NCBI GenBank assembly: GCA_017381865.1
Contig: JAFOBJ010000068.1
Location: forward strand, 1 to 45,022
Direction of reading: 5' to 3'
Origin: Bacteroidales bacterium
GTDB lineage: Bacteria > Bacteroidota > Bacteroidia > Bacteroidales > F082
DNA length: 45,022 nucleotides
Below, piece after piece: positions 15,737 to 24,274 of the stretch (positions are counted from its first letter, which is position 1; the number at the start of each line of letters is the position of its first letter). Under the pieces are notes generated by a model. That model was not told where the DNA came from. It did no database searches and saw only the letters and a list, made by a program, of their open reading frames with translations. A program made the translations under genes and the position numbers.

Positions 15737-15768
15737 AATTATGAATTATGCATTATGAATTATGAATT
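15737..15768. repeat. Family F heptamer array overlapping the GH20 stop
   Basis: AATTATG-AATTATG-CATTATG-AATTATG-AATTA. It supplies the last Ile-Asn-Ser codons and the stop of the GH20 gene, read on the minus strand. Confidence 0.78.
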
Positions 15769-18027
15769 AATCCTAAGGTCTTGTAAAATAGCATATTCGC
15801 ACTCTCCTATTCCAGTGACGACGATTTTAACTGCCTTGACTGCTTGTTCAGGATGGATTTCTGCTTTGTAACCGTCGAAGTAATCATAAACGAAGTCCTC
15901 GCCTTTGATGAAGTTTTCGCCATCGTAAGAATATTCGATTCTAGCGTTTGGAAGTCCGACGATTGCTAATCCGTAGTGTCCAGTTCCGACTAAAATCTTT
16001 TCGCATTCGACAGGATTTTCAAATGTGTATAAGAAATAATCGCCGGCTTCAACAGGACGCGCTGTGTTGCAATATGTATTCATATTATAATCAACCAAGA
16101 CGTTGATATCTTGTTCCATCGGAACGTTAGATGTGATTGTGGTCGCTGGTTTTTGATAATGATATAAATCAATGTTTTGTGCGCCTCTTGCGATGCTTGG
16201 ACGTTCTTTGTAGAATGTAGCGAAGCGGTAGTTTTCTGGCTTATCTGTAGTTATTGCTTCTGTATATTCCGCTGATTCTAATGTAGGTGTCGATTTGTCA
16301 TCGGTGTAGCGAATGACTAAGAAGTCGTAGTCTTTTTCAGCGACGAGTTTGCCGTCTTCGTATTTCACTGTTGGTGGTGCTACTCTGAACTCGAAGTTCA
16401 TATTATAAAGTCTCTCCAAATGACTGTCGTACAATCTCTTCTTGAAATAGTCGAGGTTTCTGTCTTCGTAAGCTGACCATCCTATTTCTGAGAGCACCAA
16501 TACTTTAGGGAAAAGCTGGTAATGTGCGTAACCTGGAACCTGACCGCATTCTGTCCAGAGACCGCCTTGTGGACCGAGGACGAGTTTTTCCTCTTCTTCT
16601 GTCAACTCGAAATTACCTATTGGGTCGAAGGAATAAACGGTGTCTAATGGAATGATAGCTGCCCATTTAAGACCGCGTTCGTCTGGAGATTGTTTCATGT
16701 CAAAGTACATGTATTGAGACACTTGCATAACTGTAGGCTGACCTGCTTTTACAGATTTGATGCCTCTTTCTGAGTTTTGCCAGACGTAAGGAATGGTTGT
16801 CTCAAGGAGATTTCCGCCGTCAAGGATTTCATCCCAACCTGCCATTGTCTTGCCGTATTTTGCTAATATCTTTTCTATTCTTCTCACGAAATGGTTTTGT
16901 AATTCAACGAGTTCTGTCATTTCTTTTTCTTTCATAAGATTTTGACAAACTTCGCAGTCGCGCCATGAGTTCATGTTCACTTCGTCAGCACCGATATGAT
17001 AAATCTTGCTTGGGAAAAGCTCTACCAATTCAGCGAAAATGTTTTCCAGCATCTCGTAATTCTCTTCACGACCGACGCACCAAACATTGTTTGACTCGCC
17101 TTGTACGCTAAGATGTTTAGAATCAATGTCACAAACGATTTCTGGATATGTCACAGCGACAGCCTTGCTATGTCCTGGCAAGTCTATTTCAGGAATGATG
17201 TTGATGTTTCTGTCGGCAGCGTATTTCACGATGTCTTTGATTTCTTCTTGTGTGTAGAAACCGCCGTTGCGTTCGTTGCCAGAGCCGTAAGCAGGCATGA
17301 GAAGTTCGTTAGCTCCGCGCCATGCTCCTAATTCTGTGAGTTTTGGATATTGCTTTATCTCAATTCTCCATCCTTGGTCGTCAGCGAGATGCCAGTGGAA
17401 ATTGTTGATTTTATAATGTGCCAATCCGTTCAAAAGGTGTTTGATATATTCCACGTCGAAGAAAGTGCGTGAGCAATCCAACATCAATCCTCTGTATTGA
17501 AAACGTGGATTGTCAAAGATATTTAATGAAGGGAACATCACGCCCGCGACTTTTACTGCATCTTCTGAATAGATGTCGTTAGGCATCATCTGAATCAAAG
17601 TTTGGATTCCGTAGAAAATCCCTGCAGCGTCGATAGCGTAAATGTCTATTTTATCAAGACTTACGCTTAAGAGATAAGCTTCTTTGTCGTTCTTCAAACC
17701 TAAGTTTTCGCATTCGCTTGGATTTACGATATTGAGGCTAATGCTATTGTTAGACGCCACAGGAGTGACGTCTCTACAAATCTTAAGATTTGATTTGAAG
17801 ATGTTTTTCAAATAAGATTGCAAAAACTCGGCATTGAATTTATTTGCTTCGTTTTCATAGACGATGACGGTTTCTTTGTTGAGTTGGAAACCATTGTCAT
17901 TCATACAAACGACCACTTCTTGTGGCACAGGAACGATGTTAAGATTTGCATCCACGACAGCTGCTTTCTTTTCTACACATGACGAAAGCAATGCGAAAAT
18001 CGCTGTTAATAAGAATAGTTTTTTCAT
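15760..18027 (-). CDS. Family GH20 beta-N-acetylhexosaminidase (lipoprotein)
   Basis: The start at 18027 gives MKKLFLLTAIFALLSSC, a lipobox with Cys17; the longer frame to 18129 passes through repeats. 755 residues: GH20b N-terminal domain (~25-165), the catalytic barrel (~170-510) with the general-acid pair D348-E349 in HIGADEVNMNSW and substrate-side FHWHLADDQGWR, then a C-terminal F5/8 type C-like domain (~620-750). The enzyme releases terminal N-acetylhexosamines from glycans or glycoproteins using substrate-assisted catalysis. It is probably on the periplasmic or outer face of the outer membrane. It lies next to a GH95 fucosidase in the same direction. A family C repeat is embedded at codons for CRDVTPVAS (residues 84-92), and a family F repeat forms the 3' end. 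Confidence 0.93.
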   Translation of the reverse strand: MKKLFLLTAIFALLSSCVEKKAAVVDANLNIVPVPQEVVVCMNDNGFQLNKETVIVYENEANKFNAEFLQSYLKNIFKSNLKICRDVTPVASNNSISLNIVNPSECENLGLKNDKEAYLLSVSLDKIDIYAIDAAGIFYGIQTLIQMMPNDIYSEDAVKVAGVMFPSLNIFDNPRFQYRGLMLDCSRTFFDVEYIKHLLNGLAHYKINNFHWHLADDQGWRIEIKQYPKLTELGAWRGANELLMPAYGSGNERNGGFYTQEEIKDIVKYAADRNINIIPEIDLPGHSKAVAVTYPEIVCDIDSKHLSVQGESNNVWCVGREENYEMLENIFAELVELFPSKIYHIGADEVNMNSWRDCEVCQNLMKEKEMTELVELQNHFVRRIEKILAKYGKTMAGWDEILDGGNLLETTIPYVWQNSERGIKSVKAGQPTVMQVSQYMYFDMKQSPDERGLKWAAIIPLDTVYSFDPIGNFELTEEEEKLVLGPQGGLWTECGQVPGYAHYQLFPKVLVLSEIGWSAYEDRNLDYFKKRLYDSHLERLYNMNFEFRVAPPTVKYEDGKLVAEKDYDFLVIRYTDDKSTPTLESAEYTEAITTDKPENYRFATFYKERPSIARGAQNIDLYHYQKPATTITSNVPMEQDINVLVDYNMNTYCNTARPVEAGDYFLYTFENPVECEKILVGTGHYGLAIVGLPNARIEYSYDGENFIKGEDFVYDYFDGYKAEIHPEQAVKAVKIVVTGIGECEYAILQDLRINS
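17752..17777. repeat. Family C element inside the GH20 coding sequence
   Basis: AGACGCCACAGGAGTGACGT then CTCTAC, the reverse complement of the intergenic copies at 33416, 36855 and 36889. It is read through in frame as part of CRDVTPVAS, in the variable N-terminal domain. Confidence 0.85.
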
Positions 18028-18034
18028 TTTCTTT

Positions 18035-18070
18035 AGGCTATGGGCTGTGAGCAATGAGCTACGAGCCTTG
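18035..18070. repeat. Family A heptamer repeat (single arm)
   Basis: GGCTATG-GGCTGTG-AGCAATG-AGCTACG-AGCC. Only one arm is present; no clear complementary arm follows. Confidence 0.65.
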
Positions 18071-18110
18071 GTTATTAATTTGTTTAATTCTATTATAATT
18101 CCTGACTTAA

Positions 18111-18167
18111 TCAGACGTATCAACGACATATTGTTTATTAATATTGTGCCTTGTGATACGTCTCTAC
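18111..18167. repeat. Family B hairpin element (variant stem)
   Basis: AGACGTATCAACGACA ... TGCCTTGTGATACGTCT, ending CTAC. The inner stem is changed relative to other copies but the AGACGTATCA/TGATACGTCT pairing is perfect. Confidence 0.72.
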
Positions 18168-18168
18168 A

Positions 18169-18206
18169 ACTCCTAATTCCTAACTCCTAATTCTTAATTC
18201 CTAACT
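18169..18206. repeat. Family G heptamer array overlapping the GH95 stop
   Basis: ACTCCTA-ATTCCTA-ACTCCTA-ATTCTTA-ATTCCTA-AC. On the minus strand it encodes the final Val-Arg-Asn and stop of the GH95 gene. Confidence 0.75.
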
Positions 18207-20602
18207 GTTTCACTTCCATTTTTCTTCAACTTTATTTCCTTAACGGAACCATCTGGCATTAATATATAATAGGTGCCTCCAATTTTAGATTTTATCTTTA
18301 TTTCTTTAACGATTCCATTTTCCCAGTAGCAATCGACTACGGCGCCGTTTTCTGCGCATAATCCTTTGAAGTGACCTGTCTTCCATGCTGATGGCAGTGC
18401 TGGCAGAACTTCAATGAATCCGTCATGTGACTGAAGCAGCATCTCTGCTATGCCGGCGGTTCCTCCGAAGTTGCCGTCGATTTGGAATGGCGGATGAGCG
18501 CAGAAGAGATTTGGATATGTGCCTGCTCCTACTCTGTCGCCGACCATCGCTGGTTGAAGCAGGTTCTTAAGGAGTTTGTACGCACGCTCGCCATCATGGA
18601 GTCTTGCCCAAAAGTTAATCTTCCAGGCTCGCGACCAGCCTGTACCTTCATCACCACGGCGTTCTAACGAAATCTTACATGCTTCGTAAAACTCAGGTGT
18701 CTTAGTCTTTGTTATCAAGCGTCCCGGATGCAAGCCGAAGAGATGCGACACATGACGATGGTGAATCTCTGGTTCTTCGTAATCGACAAGCCATTCTTGG
18801 AGATAGCCTTCTTCGCTAATCTGCATTGGCGGGAATTTAGTCAAGGCGTTTTTCAAAGTGTCGCAGAATTCTTTATCGATGTTCAAAAGTTCTGCTGAAC
18901 TAATTACGTTTTGATATAACTCAGTGATAATCTGTATGTCCATCGTCGGTCCCATGCATACGCTGGCTGTTTTTCTGTCAGGGAGATAGAATGAGTTTTC
19001 TGGTGATGATGTAGGTGCTGTCACGAGCCATGAGTGTTCGTTTTCTTCAATCATGACGGAGTTGAAGAACAGTGCAGCTCCTTTCATCACTGGATATATT
19101 TCTTTCAGATAATCAATGTCTTTTGTAAAAAGATAATGTTGGTAGAGATGTTGGCAGAGCCACGCGCCTCCTGTGTTTGTTGCGCCCCAAGAAGGGTGTT
19201 CGCCTGGCGCGGTGAAGCCCCATAAGTTACAGATTGAGTGCGCGGTCCAGCCGTCGGCACCGTAGAATCCTTGTGCTGTCTCTTCTCCTGATTTCACAAT
19301 TCCTTTGGTGAATTCGATGAGCGGCTTGTGTAGTTCTGAGAGGTTGCAGACTTCAGCGAGCCAGTGGTTCATCTGCACATTAATATTAAGGTGATAGTCG
19401 CCGTTCCATGGTGTCTGTATTGTGTTTGCCCAAAGACCTTGTAAGTTTGGTGGCAACAAGTTTTCGCGTGTTGATGAAATCAAGAGATAACGTCCGTATT
19501 GGAAATATAATTCTGCTAATTGTGGGTCGTCTTCTTCTTGAAAATCAAAGAGTCTGTCAGTAATAGTATGGTTGTCGGTGATGCCTTCGCCAAAATCGAC
19601 TTCCACTCTGTTGAATAATTCTTGATATGTCTTGATATGTTTTTTTCTTAATGGGACGTAATTGCGTGATTTTGCTTCATTCATCAAGTCATCGACTAAA
19701 GCTACATAATTTTCGTTTTTGTAATTTGTCGCTGACGAGAAGATGAGTGTGAGTCTGTCGGCGTTTCTTACAATGATTTTATTGTCTTTGTATTCGACAT
19801 CGCCGCCAATGTTATTCACTGTAAGTTTTGAAAGATATTTCATTCCTTCGTCGCCACTGCTTCCGTCATTAAGCTGACCGAACATCACGATTGAATTGTC
19901 TTCTGTGAGATATTCGACGCATTCTTGTCTGTTTAAATTAATGTCGACGGAAATCATCTTTGACTTATCTGCATCGAGACGAATCACTGCGACATCAGCT
20001 TCTCGTGATACGAAATATTCGCGACGGAATTTGGCTTCATCAGTTTCAAATTCTGTTGTCGCGATGGCGTTTGTCAAATCGAGTTTTCTGGTATAACTTC
20101 TGTCTTTGACTTTTGAGTTTTCATCGTAAAGATAGTCTATCTCAATATTTCCTAAAGTCTGGAAGCATCCGAAATTTGCATTTGCGCCGTTGCCCCAGTT
20201 GGAACCATTATTTGAACAAGTGAAGGTTTTATATGTCAGTTCTTGTGCTTCGTAATTCTTTCCTTCGAGCAGAAGACGTTGTATTTCAGGAAGGCTCTCT
20301 TTTGCTTTAGGATTGGAATAATCAGCCACCTTTCCCGACCAGAGAGTTATGTCGTTTAGCACTATGTTTTCCTTCTCGATTCCGCCGTCAGGCATTATTC
20401 CGAGGCGTCCGTTGCCTAATGGCAGCGTCTCTTCCCAACAATTCGCTGGTTCTTCAAAGAAGAAAAACAAATCTTTAGGTTGTGTGTTAAAAAGATCTAA
20501 AGCAGTGATACACAAACCTAGAGTTATAGCCTTGAAGATGTAATGCAATTTCTTCCATTTATAAACAAGGACAAGAATTATTATGATTAAAAATACTTTC
20601 AT
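18194..20602 (-). CDS. Family GH95 alpha-L-fucosidase
   Basis: 802 residues with all key parts of GH95: N-terminal beta domain (ETLPLGNGRLGIMPDGG from ~57), an (alpha/alpha)6 barrel with the N406-I-N408 pair (YHLNINVQMNHW), E535 (TAPTSSPENSF) and D709 (FQIDGNFGG), matching Asn421, Asn423, Glu566 and Asp766 of Bifidobacterium AfcA. The enzyme is expected to remove alpha-1,2-linked fucose by inversion. The N-terminus is odd: two hydrophobic stretches (3-14 and 22-36) with KWKK between instead of a normal signal peptide, so a membrane anchor is possible. It lies upstream of GH20 in the same direction, which suits stepwise trimming of host-type glycans. The C-terminal tail is repeat-derived. Confidence 0.93.
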   Translation of the reverse strand: MKVFLIIIILVLVYKWKKLHYIFKAITLGLCITALDLFNTQPKDLFFFFEEPANCWEETLPLGNGRLGIMPDGGIEKENIVLNDITLWSGKVADYSNPKAKESLPEIQRLLLEGKNYEAQELTYKTFTCSNNGSNWGNGANANFGCFQTLGNIEIDYLYDENSKVKDRSYTRKLDLTNAIATTEFETDEAKFRREYFVSREADVAVIRLDADKSKMISVDINLNRQECVEYLTEDNSIVMFGQLNDGSSGDEGMKYLSKLTVNNIGGDVEYKDNKIIVRNADRLTLIFSSATNYKNENYVALVDDLMNEAKSRNYVPLRKKHIKTYQELFNRVEVDFGEGITDNHTITDRLFDFQEEDDPQLAELYFQYGRYLLISSTRENLLPPNLQGLWANTIQTPWNGDYHLNINVQMNHWLAEVCNLSELHKPLIEFTKGIVKSGEETAQGFYGADGWTAHSICNLWGFTAPGEHPSWGATNTGGAWLCQHLYQHYLFTKDIDYLKEIYPVMKGAALFFNSVMIEENEHSWLVTAPTSSPENSFYLPDRKTASVCMGPTMDIQIITELYQNVISSAELLNIDKEFCDTLKNALTKFPPMQISEEGYLQEWLVDYEEPEIHHRHVSHLFGLHPGRLITKTKTPEFYEACKISLERRGDEGTGWSRAWKINFWARLHDGERAYKLLKNLLQPAMVGDRVGAGTYPNLFCAHPPFQIDGNFGGTAGIAEMLLQSHDGFIEVLPALPSAWKTGHFKGLCAENGAVVDCYWENGIVKEIKIKSKIGGTYYILMPDGSVKEIKLKKNGSETVRN

Positions 20603-20619
20603 AACACCACATTTTTCTT

Positions 20620-20627
20620 CAAAAATA
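20620..20627 (-). promoter_or_regulatory. -7 box (TATTTTTG) upstream of GH95
   Basis: Full match to TAnnTTTG on the minus strand, 18 bases from the GH95 start. No TTG at the usual distance. It lies back-to-back with the plus-strand box at 20641. Confidence 0.5.
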
Positions 20628-20640
20628 TAACAATTTTCAT

Positions 20641-20648
20641 TACCTTTG
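20641..20648 (+). promoter_or_regulatory. -7 box (TACCTTTG) upstream of NagB/PIG-L gene
   Basis: Full match to TAnnTTTG, 33 bases before the ATG at 20681. It supports that ATG over the TTG at 20660. Confidence 0.55.
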
Positions 20649-20680
20649 TAAAATAATTTTTGATTTTAATCTACATAGAT

Positions 20681-23002
20681 ATGAACAATATTTTTTCAAG
20701 AGTGGAGCAAAGTTTTTTGATGGAATCTAACATTTCAGAAATGACAACTTTGATCCCTTACATTGTTACCGACAGCGTGCCTAAGTTGGGCGTTATGACG
20801 GCTTTACGTTTCCTTGAATGGGCTTCTGAAAACCCAGAAGGTGTGATAAGTCTGTCATCTGACAAGTCGCTGAAGTATTTTATACATTACGCTCATCATT
20901 TTTTAGATAATTGGGACGAAAAAGAAACAAAAAAAGTCCTTGAAAGATACGGCCTTGATGGTGTCAAAAAACCAAATCTTTCTGGATTGCAATTTGTTCA
21001 GATGGATGAGTTCTATCCTATTTCTCCTAAACAACATAATTCTTTCTATAATTATGTTAATAAAAATTTTGTAGAAGGCTTCGGCCTTGATCCTAAAAAG
21101 GCTTTGTTGATAAATAATGATGAAATAAAGTTATTTGAAAACAAGTCGTACGAAGAGGTCTTCCCTAATTATTCTATTGATTTAAGCTTGCGTTTCAGAC
21201 AAGCAGAAAGTAAGCAAGAGGAAATTCAACAGCAGTCGATATTCATGATTGACAACTGGTGTTCTTGTTACGATGATAAGATTAAAGCCAAAGGAGACAT
21301 CGGATTTTTGGTCACGACATTAGGTTCTGACGGCCGTGTCGCTTTTAATATAAAAGGTACAAGTTTGCATTCTAATACAGCTTTGCGTCAGACTAATTTC
21401 GCGACGCAGGCAGATGCGGCTTCTTCTCTTGGTGGCATTGAAGTTGCTAAGAATCGATTGGTTATCACGATAGGCTTGGATACTATAACGAGAAATCCTG
21501 ATACAGTGGCTATCGTTATGGCTGCTGGCGAATCTAACGCCATTACAATCAAAAACGCACTCGAGTCGGAAATGTCGACACAATATCCAGCCACTGCGCT
21601 TCAACGTCTTGAAAACAGCCGTTTCTATCTTACTAAAGGCGCAGCTTCTCGTCTCGTGGATTCTGTAAATCATTATTATTTCAAAGAAGAATGGAATTTT
21701 GAGAAAACGGAAAGAGCTATTATGGGTCTTTGCAAAAAGTTGAATAAGTATGCTCATAAGCTGACTTTGGAAGATTTGCAGAATGATGAACGTTGCAAGA
21801 TGATTCCAAATCTTAGCCTTGAGACCGTTCAAGAGGTGATTAGAGCGACAGAAAAGAAATTGCATAGAGGTACTTTGACAAATGTAAATAAGGTTATCTA
21901 TAACTCTGGTCCGCATCATGATGATATTATGCTCGGTATAATGCCATTGACTAACAGACAATTGCGTCCTGCAAGTAATAATGTGCATTTTGCTGTTATG
22001 ACTTCTGGCTATAATTCTGTTACAAATGGATTCCTAAAGAATTCGTTTAAAATGGTTCTTGATTATCTTGATGAAGATAAAATACAGATGGTAAATTATC
22101 CTGATTTCTTTGCTGAAGGTTATAAATATAAATATGACAAGGATGTTTATCATTATTTAGATGCTGTAGCAAGTGATGACCAATATGAAATGGATCGTGG
22201 ATTCTGTCACCGATTGTTACGTTGTTCTGTCGTTGTTTGGCAATTCAAGAATATAGATGAATTAAGAGCCAAGTACAATGAAGTTATAACAGTCTTGGAA
22301 AATAGTTACGATGGTGAACCTAACACTTCTGATTTGCAACGTCTTAAAGGAATGATAAGAGAGTTTGAAGAGGAATTGGTTTGGGCTTATAATGGCGTTC
22401 AGGTTGATCATGTCCATCATTTGCATCTTGGTTTTTATCAAGACAAAGGCATTACAAAAGGTGTCAATATGGAACGTGATGTTACTCCTATTTTGAATCA
22501 ATTTAGGGAAATACAGCCAGATATAATAAGTGTGACTTTAGATCCAGAAGGCAGCGGTCCCGACACGCACTATAAGGTTTTACAGGCCACTGCGGCAGCT
22601 GTTGCTGAATGGAGCAAGGAAAAGGATTTGTCGAAATTGAGGATTTACGGCTATCGTAACGTATGGTTTAAGTTCCATCCAGCAGAAGCTAACATGTATG
22701 TCCCTGTCTCTCTTAACGCTTTGGCTGTATTGGACAAATCTTTTGCGGCTAGTTATTTGTCACAAGTAAAGGCTGAATTTCCAAATCCTTTGCACAACGG
22801 ACCGTTCAGTGACATTTCCAAGAAGACATGGATTAAGCAATTGCATGACGTGCAGTTGATTTTGGGTAAAAATTATTTCTATGAAAATCCACGTCCGTTG
22901 ATTAGATCTACACATGGCTTGATTTTCATAAAAGATATGAATGTTGAAGAATTCATTGCCATTTCAGAAGAAATGAGAAAACGCTCGGAAGAAGCGATTT
23001 GA
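20681..23002 (+). CDS. Glucosamine-6-phosphate deaminase-like protein fused to a PIG-L deacetylase domain
   Basis: I use ATG 20681 (773 residues); an in-frame TTG at 20660 is less likely. Residues ~30-340 resemble NagB: FVQMDEFYPI (D109-E110, like Asp72 of E. coli NagB) and TLGSDGRVAFN (D217-G-R219), ending ITIGLDTITRN. In E. coli NagB the latter motif is D141-G-H143, so the catalytic His is Arg here. Residues ~400-690 are PIG-L-like, with a metal-site motif GPHHDDIMLG (412-415) and HVHHLHL. Such fusions are common in Bacteroidota and are thought to act on glucosamine phosphates. The gene diverges from the fucosidase/hexosaminidase pair, which would supply amino sugars. Whether the NagB half is active is doubtful given the Arg. 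Confidence 0.88.
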   Translation: MNNIFSRVEQSFLMESNISEMTTLIPYIVTDSVPKLGVMTALRFLEWASENPEGVISLSSDKSLKYFIHYAHHFLDNWDEKETKKVLERYGLDGVKKPNLSGLQFVQMDEFYPISPKQHNSFYNYVNKNFVEGFGLDPKKALLINNDEIKLFENKSYEEVFPNYSIDLSLRFRQAESKQEEIQQQSIFMIDNWCSCYDDKIKAKGDIGFLVTTLGSDGRVAFNIKGTSLHSNTALRQTNFATQADAASSLGGIEVAKNRLVITIGLDTITRNPDTVAIVMAAGESNAITIKNALESEMSTQYPATALQRLENSRFYLTKGAASRLVDSVNHYYFKEEWNFEKTERAIMGLCKKLNKYAHKLTLEDLQNDERCKMIPNLSLETVQEVIRATEKKLHRGTLTNVNKVIYNSGPHHDDIMLGIMPLTNRQLRPASNNVHFAVMTSGYNSVTNGFLKNSFKMVLDYLDEDKIQMVNYPDFFAEGYKYKYDKDVYHYLDAVASDDQYEMDRGFCHRLLRCSVVVWQFKNIDELRAKYNEVITVLENSYDGEPNTSDLQRLKGMIREFEEELVWAYNGVQVDHVHHLHLGFYQDKGITKGVNMERDVTPILNQFREIQPDIISVTLDPEGSGPDTHYKVLQATAAAVAEWSKEKDLSKLRIYGYRNVWFKFHPAEANMYVPVSLNALAVLDKSFAASYLSQVKAEFPNPLHNGPFSDISKKTWIKQLHDVQLILGKNYFYENPRPLIRSTHGLIFIKDMNVEEFIAISEEMRKRSEEAI

Positions 23003-23005
23003 TCA

Positions 23006-23036
23006 ATTCATAATTCTTAATTCATAATGCATAATT
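23006..23036. repeat. Family F heptamer array
   Basis: TTCATAA-TTCTTAA-TTCATAA-TGCATAA-TTATT, period 7, right after the NagB/PIG-L stop. Confidence 0.72.
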
Positions 23037-23040
23037 ATTG

Positions 23041-23069
23041 GGCGTTGCTATTATAGTGACGCCTTTTTT
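23041..23069 (+). terminator. Intrinsic terminator after NagB/PIG-L gene
   Basis: GGCGTTGCTA, loop TTA, TAGTGACGCC: a 10-bp stem with two G-U pairs, then TTTTTT. Confidence 0.82.
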
Positions 23070-23124
23070 AGATATCATTCTCGTAGTAATGTCGTCAAAA
23101 ATGGTTGGTGATTTGGCAAAAAAA

Positions 23125-23163
23125 CAGGTAACTGGTATGTATATGAATACTCCAAGTTACCTG
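23125..23163 (-). terminator. Terminator after the acyltransferase gene
   Basis: CAGGTAAC (23125-23132) pairs with GTTACCTG (23156-23163), extended by TGG/CCA. On the minus strand the stem is followed by TTTTTTTGCC. Confidence 0.8.
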
Positions 23164-23201
23164 CCTTTTATAATTGTCTAAAATAAGAATAAATTTACAT
23201 A

Positions 23202-24173
23202 CTAATATAAATCTATTATTTTTTTATAGTTGTAATTGTCATCTTTGAATGTTTGAGATATAAATCTGGACAAACATCTGGTCAGATAAGCAGCTATAAA
23301 TATAATTAGCAATATTATTAATATATTGAGAGGAAAAATATGATTCAATTTATCAGTAAATATGAAATTTTGAACAAGATATACTTCAAGACATAGACCG
23401 CTGATAAATCTTATTATGAAATTTCCACTTTTGTTACGATATATTTTTTCTATTGCCTTACTTGCTCCGACCTTATAAAAATAGTAAACCACTCCCATTA
23501 AAGGTATAATACTGAAAAACTGAAAAACAACAAAGTTATTTGCTCTAATTCCTAATATCAGTAATATATAAAATGTTATTATGCAGAGGAAAAGCATAAT
23601 TGTATCTAATATTGGTTTGCTTTTTATTTTATCTGTCATAGTTCCCATTTTTGCACCTAATAGCATAAAATCAAAGAATAACAACCATCTTATGATATGA
23701 CCTCCATATATTAAAAAGCCAGGTGTTTGAGATAGGAAATAAAACCATACAGCTGTTAGAGCAATAACTGATATGAAAATTGGAAGGAAATTATCTTTAA
23801 AGTAAGAACCAATAAAGAATATTGCAACATAATAAATCATAATGCAAGGTACAAACCAGTATTTTTTTGCTAATATTATTTCCAGAATATCTGTTTGTGT
23901 ATTAAAGAAAACACTTCCTATTAGTGCTGTTGCTATTATTGTTGGATAGATTCTATTAATACGTTTTTTATACCAATTAGGGAATTCAAGAATACCATTC
24001 ATTGGTCTTGAAAATATTGTAAAACCTGAACAGAAGAAAAACAGGGCATCTCCAATGGTACCACCTGTTGCAAGAAAGCTGTAATCTCCGTAAAGATTTT
24101 CCATATGAGAGTTTGTAATCAGTAAAACTGCAAAAAATTTTAAAAAATCAATGCTAATATTTCTCTCTTTCAT
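23202..24173 (-). CDS. Acyltransferase family 3 membrane protein
   Basis: 323 residues, mostly hydrophobic, about ten membrane segments. It begins MKERNISIDFLKFFAVLLITNSHM, the acyltransferase-3 signature of a basic-Ile-x-Asp-hydrophobic start with an Asn-Ser-His in place of the more usual N-x-H. GDALFFFCSGFTIF follows at ~42-55. These proteins move acyl groups (often O-acetyl) onto cell-surface sugars in the inner membrane. The gene stands alone between two terminators with its own -7 box at 24219, so it is regulated apart from the lpxD operon. Base composition is more A/T-rich than the neighbours by eye, which could mean recent transfer. Confidence 0.88.
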   Translation of the reverse strand: MKERNISIDFLKFFAVLLITNSHMENLYGDYSFLATGGTIGDALFFFCSGFTIFSRPMNGILEFPNWYKKRINRIYPTIIATALIGSVFFNTQTDILEIILAKKYWFVPCIMIYYVAIFFIGSYFKDNFLPIFISVIALTAVWFYFLSQTPGFLIYGGHIIRWLLFFDFMLLGAKMGTMTDKIKSKPILDTIMLFLCIITFYILLILGIRANNFVVFQFFSIIPLMGVVYYFYKVGASKAIEKIYRNKSGNFIIRFISGLCLEVYLVQNFIFTDKLNHIFPLNILIILLIIFIAAYLTRCLSRFISQTFKDDNYNYKKIIDLY

Positions 24174-24218
24174 TTTTGTATTTGGTTTTGTTTATAATAA
24201 ATATAAGAGTAATTAATA

Positions 24219-24226
24219 CAAAAATA
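24219..24226 (-). promoter_or_regulatory. -7 box (TATTTTTG) for the acyltransferase gene
   Basis: Full TAnnTTTG match on the minus strand, ~45 bases from the start codon. It overlaps the 3' arm of the upstream terminator hairpin. Confidence 0.5.
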
Positions 24227-24256
24227 TTTCAAAAGTTAAACTTCTGAAATATTTTT
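24220..24256 (-). terminator. Terminator after lpxD
   Basis: AAAAATATTTCA (24220-24231) pairs with TGAAATATTTTT (24245-24256), a 12-bp stem ending in T-rich sequence on the minus strand. It shares bases with the -7 box of the next gene. Confidence 0.7.
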
Positions 24257-24274
24257 ATTAGGTTATAAACATTT

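Noticed and set aside
20660-20680. TTG start for the NagB/PIG-L gene
   Set aside because: It lies in the expected untranslated leader after the -7 box at 20641; ATG at 20681 gives the normal N-terminus.
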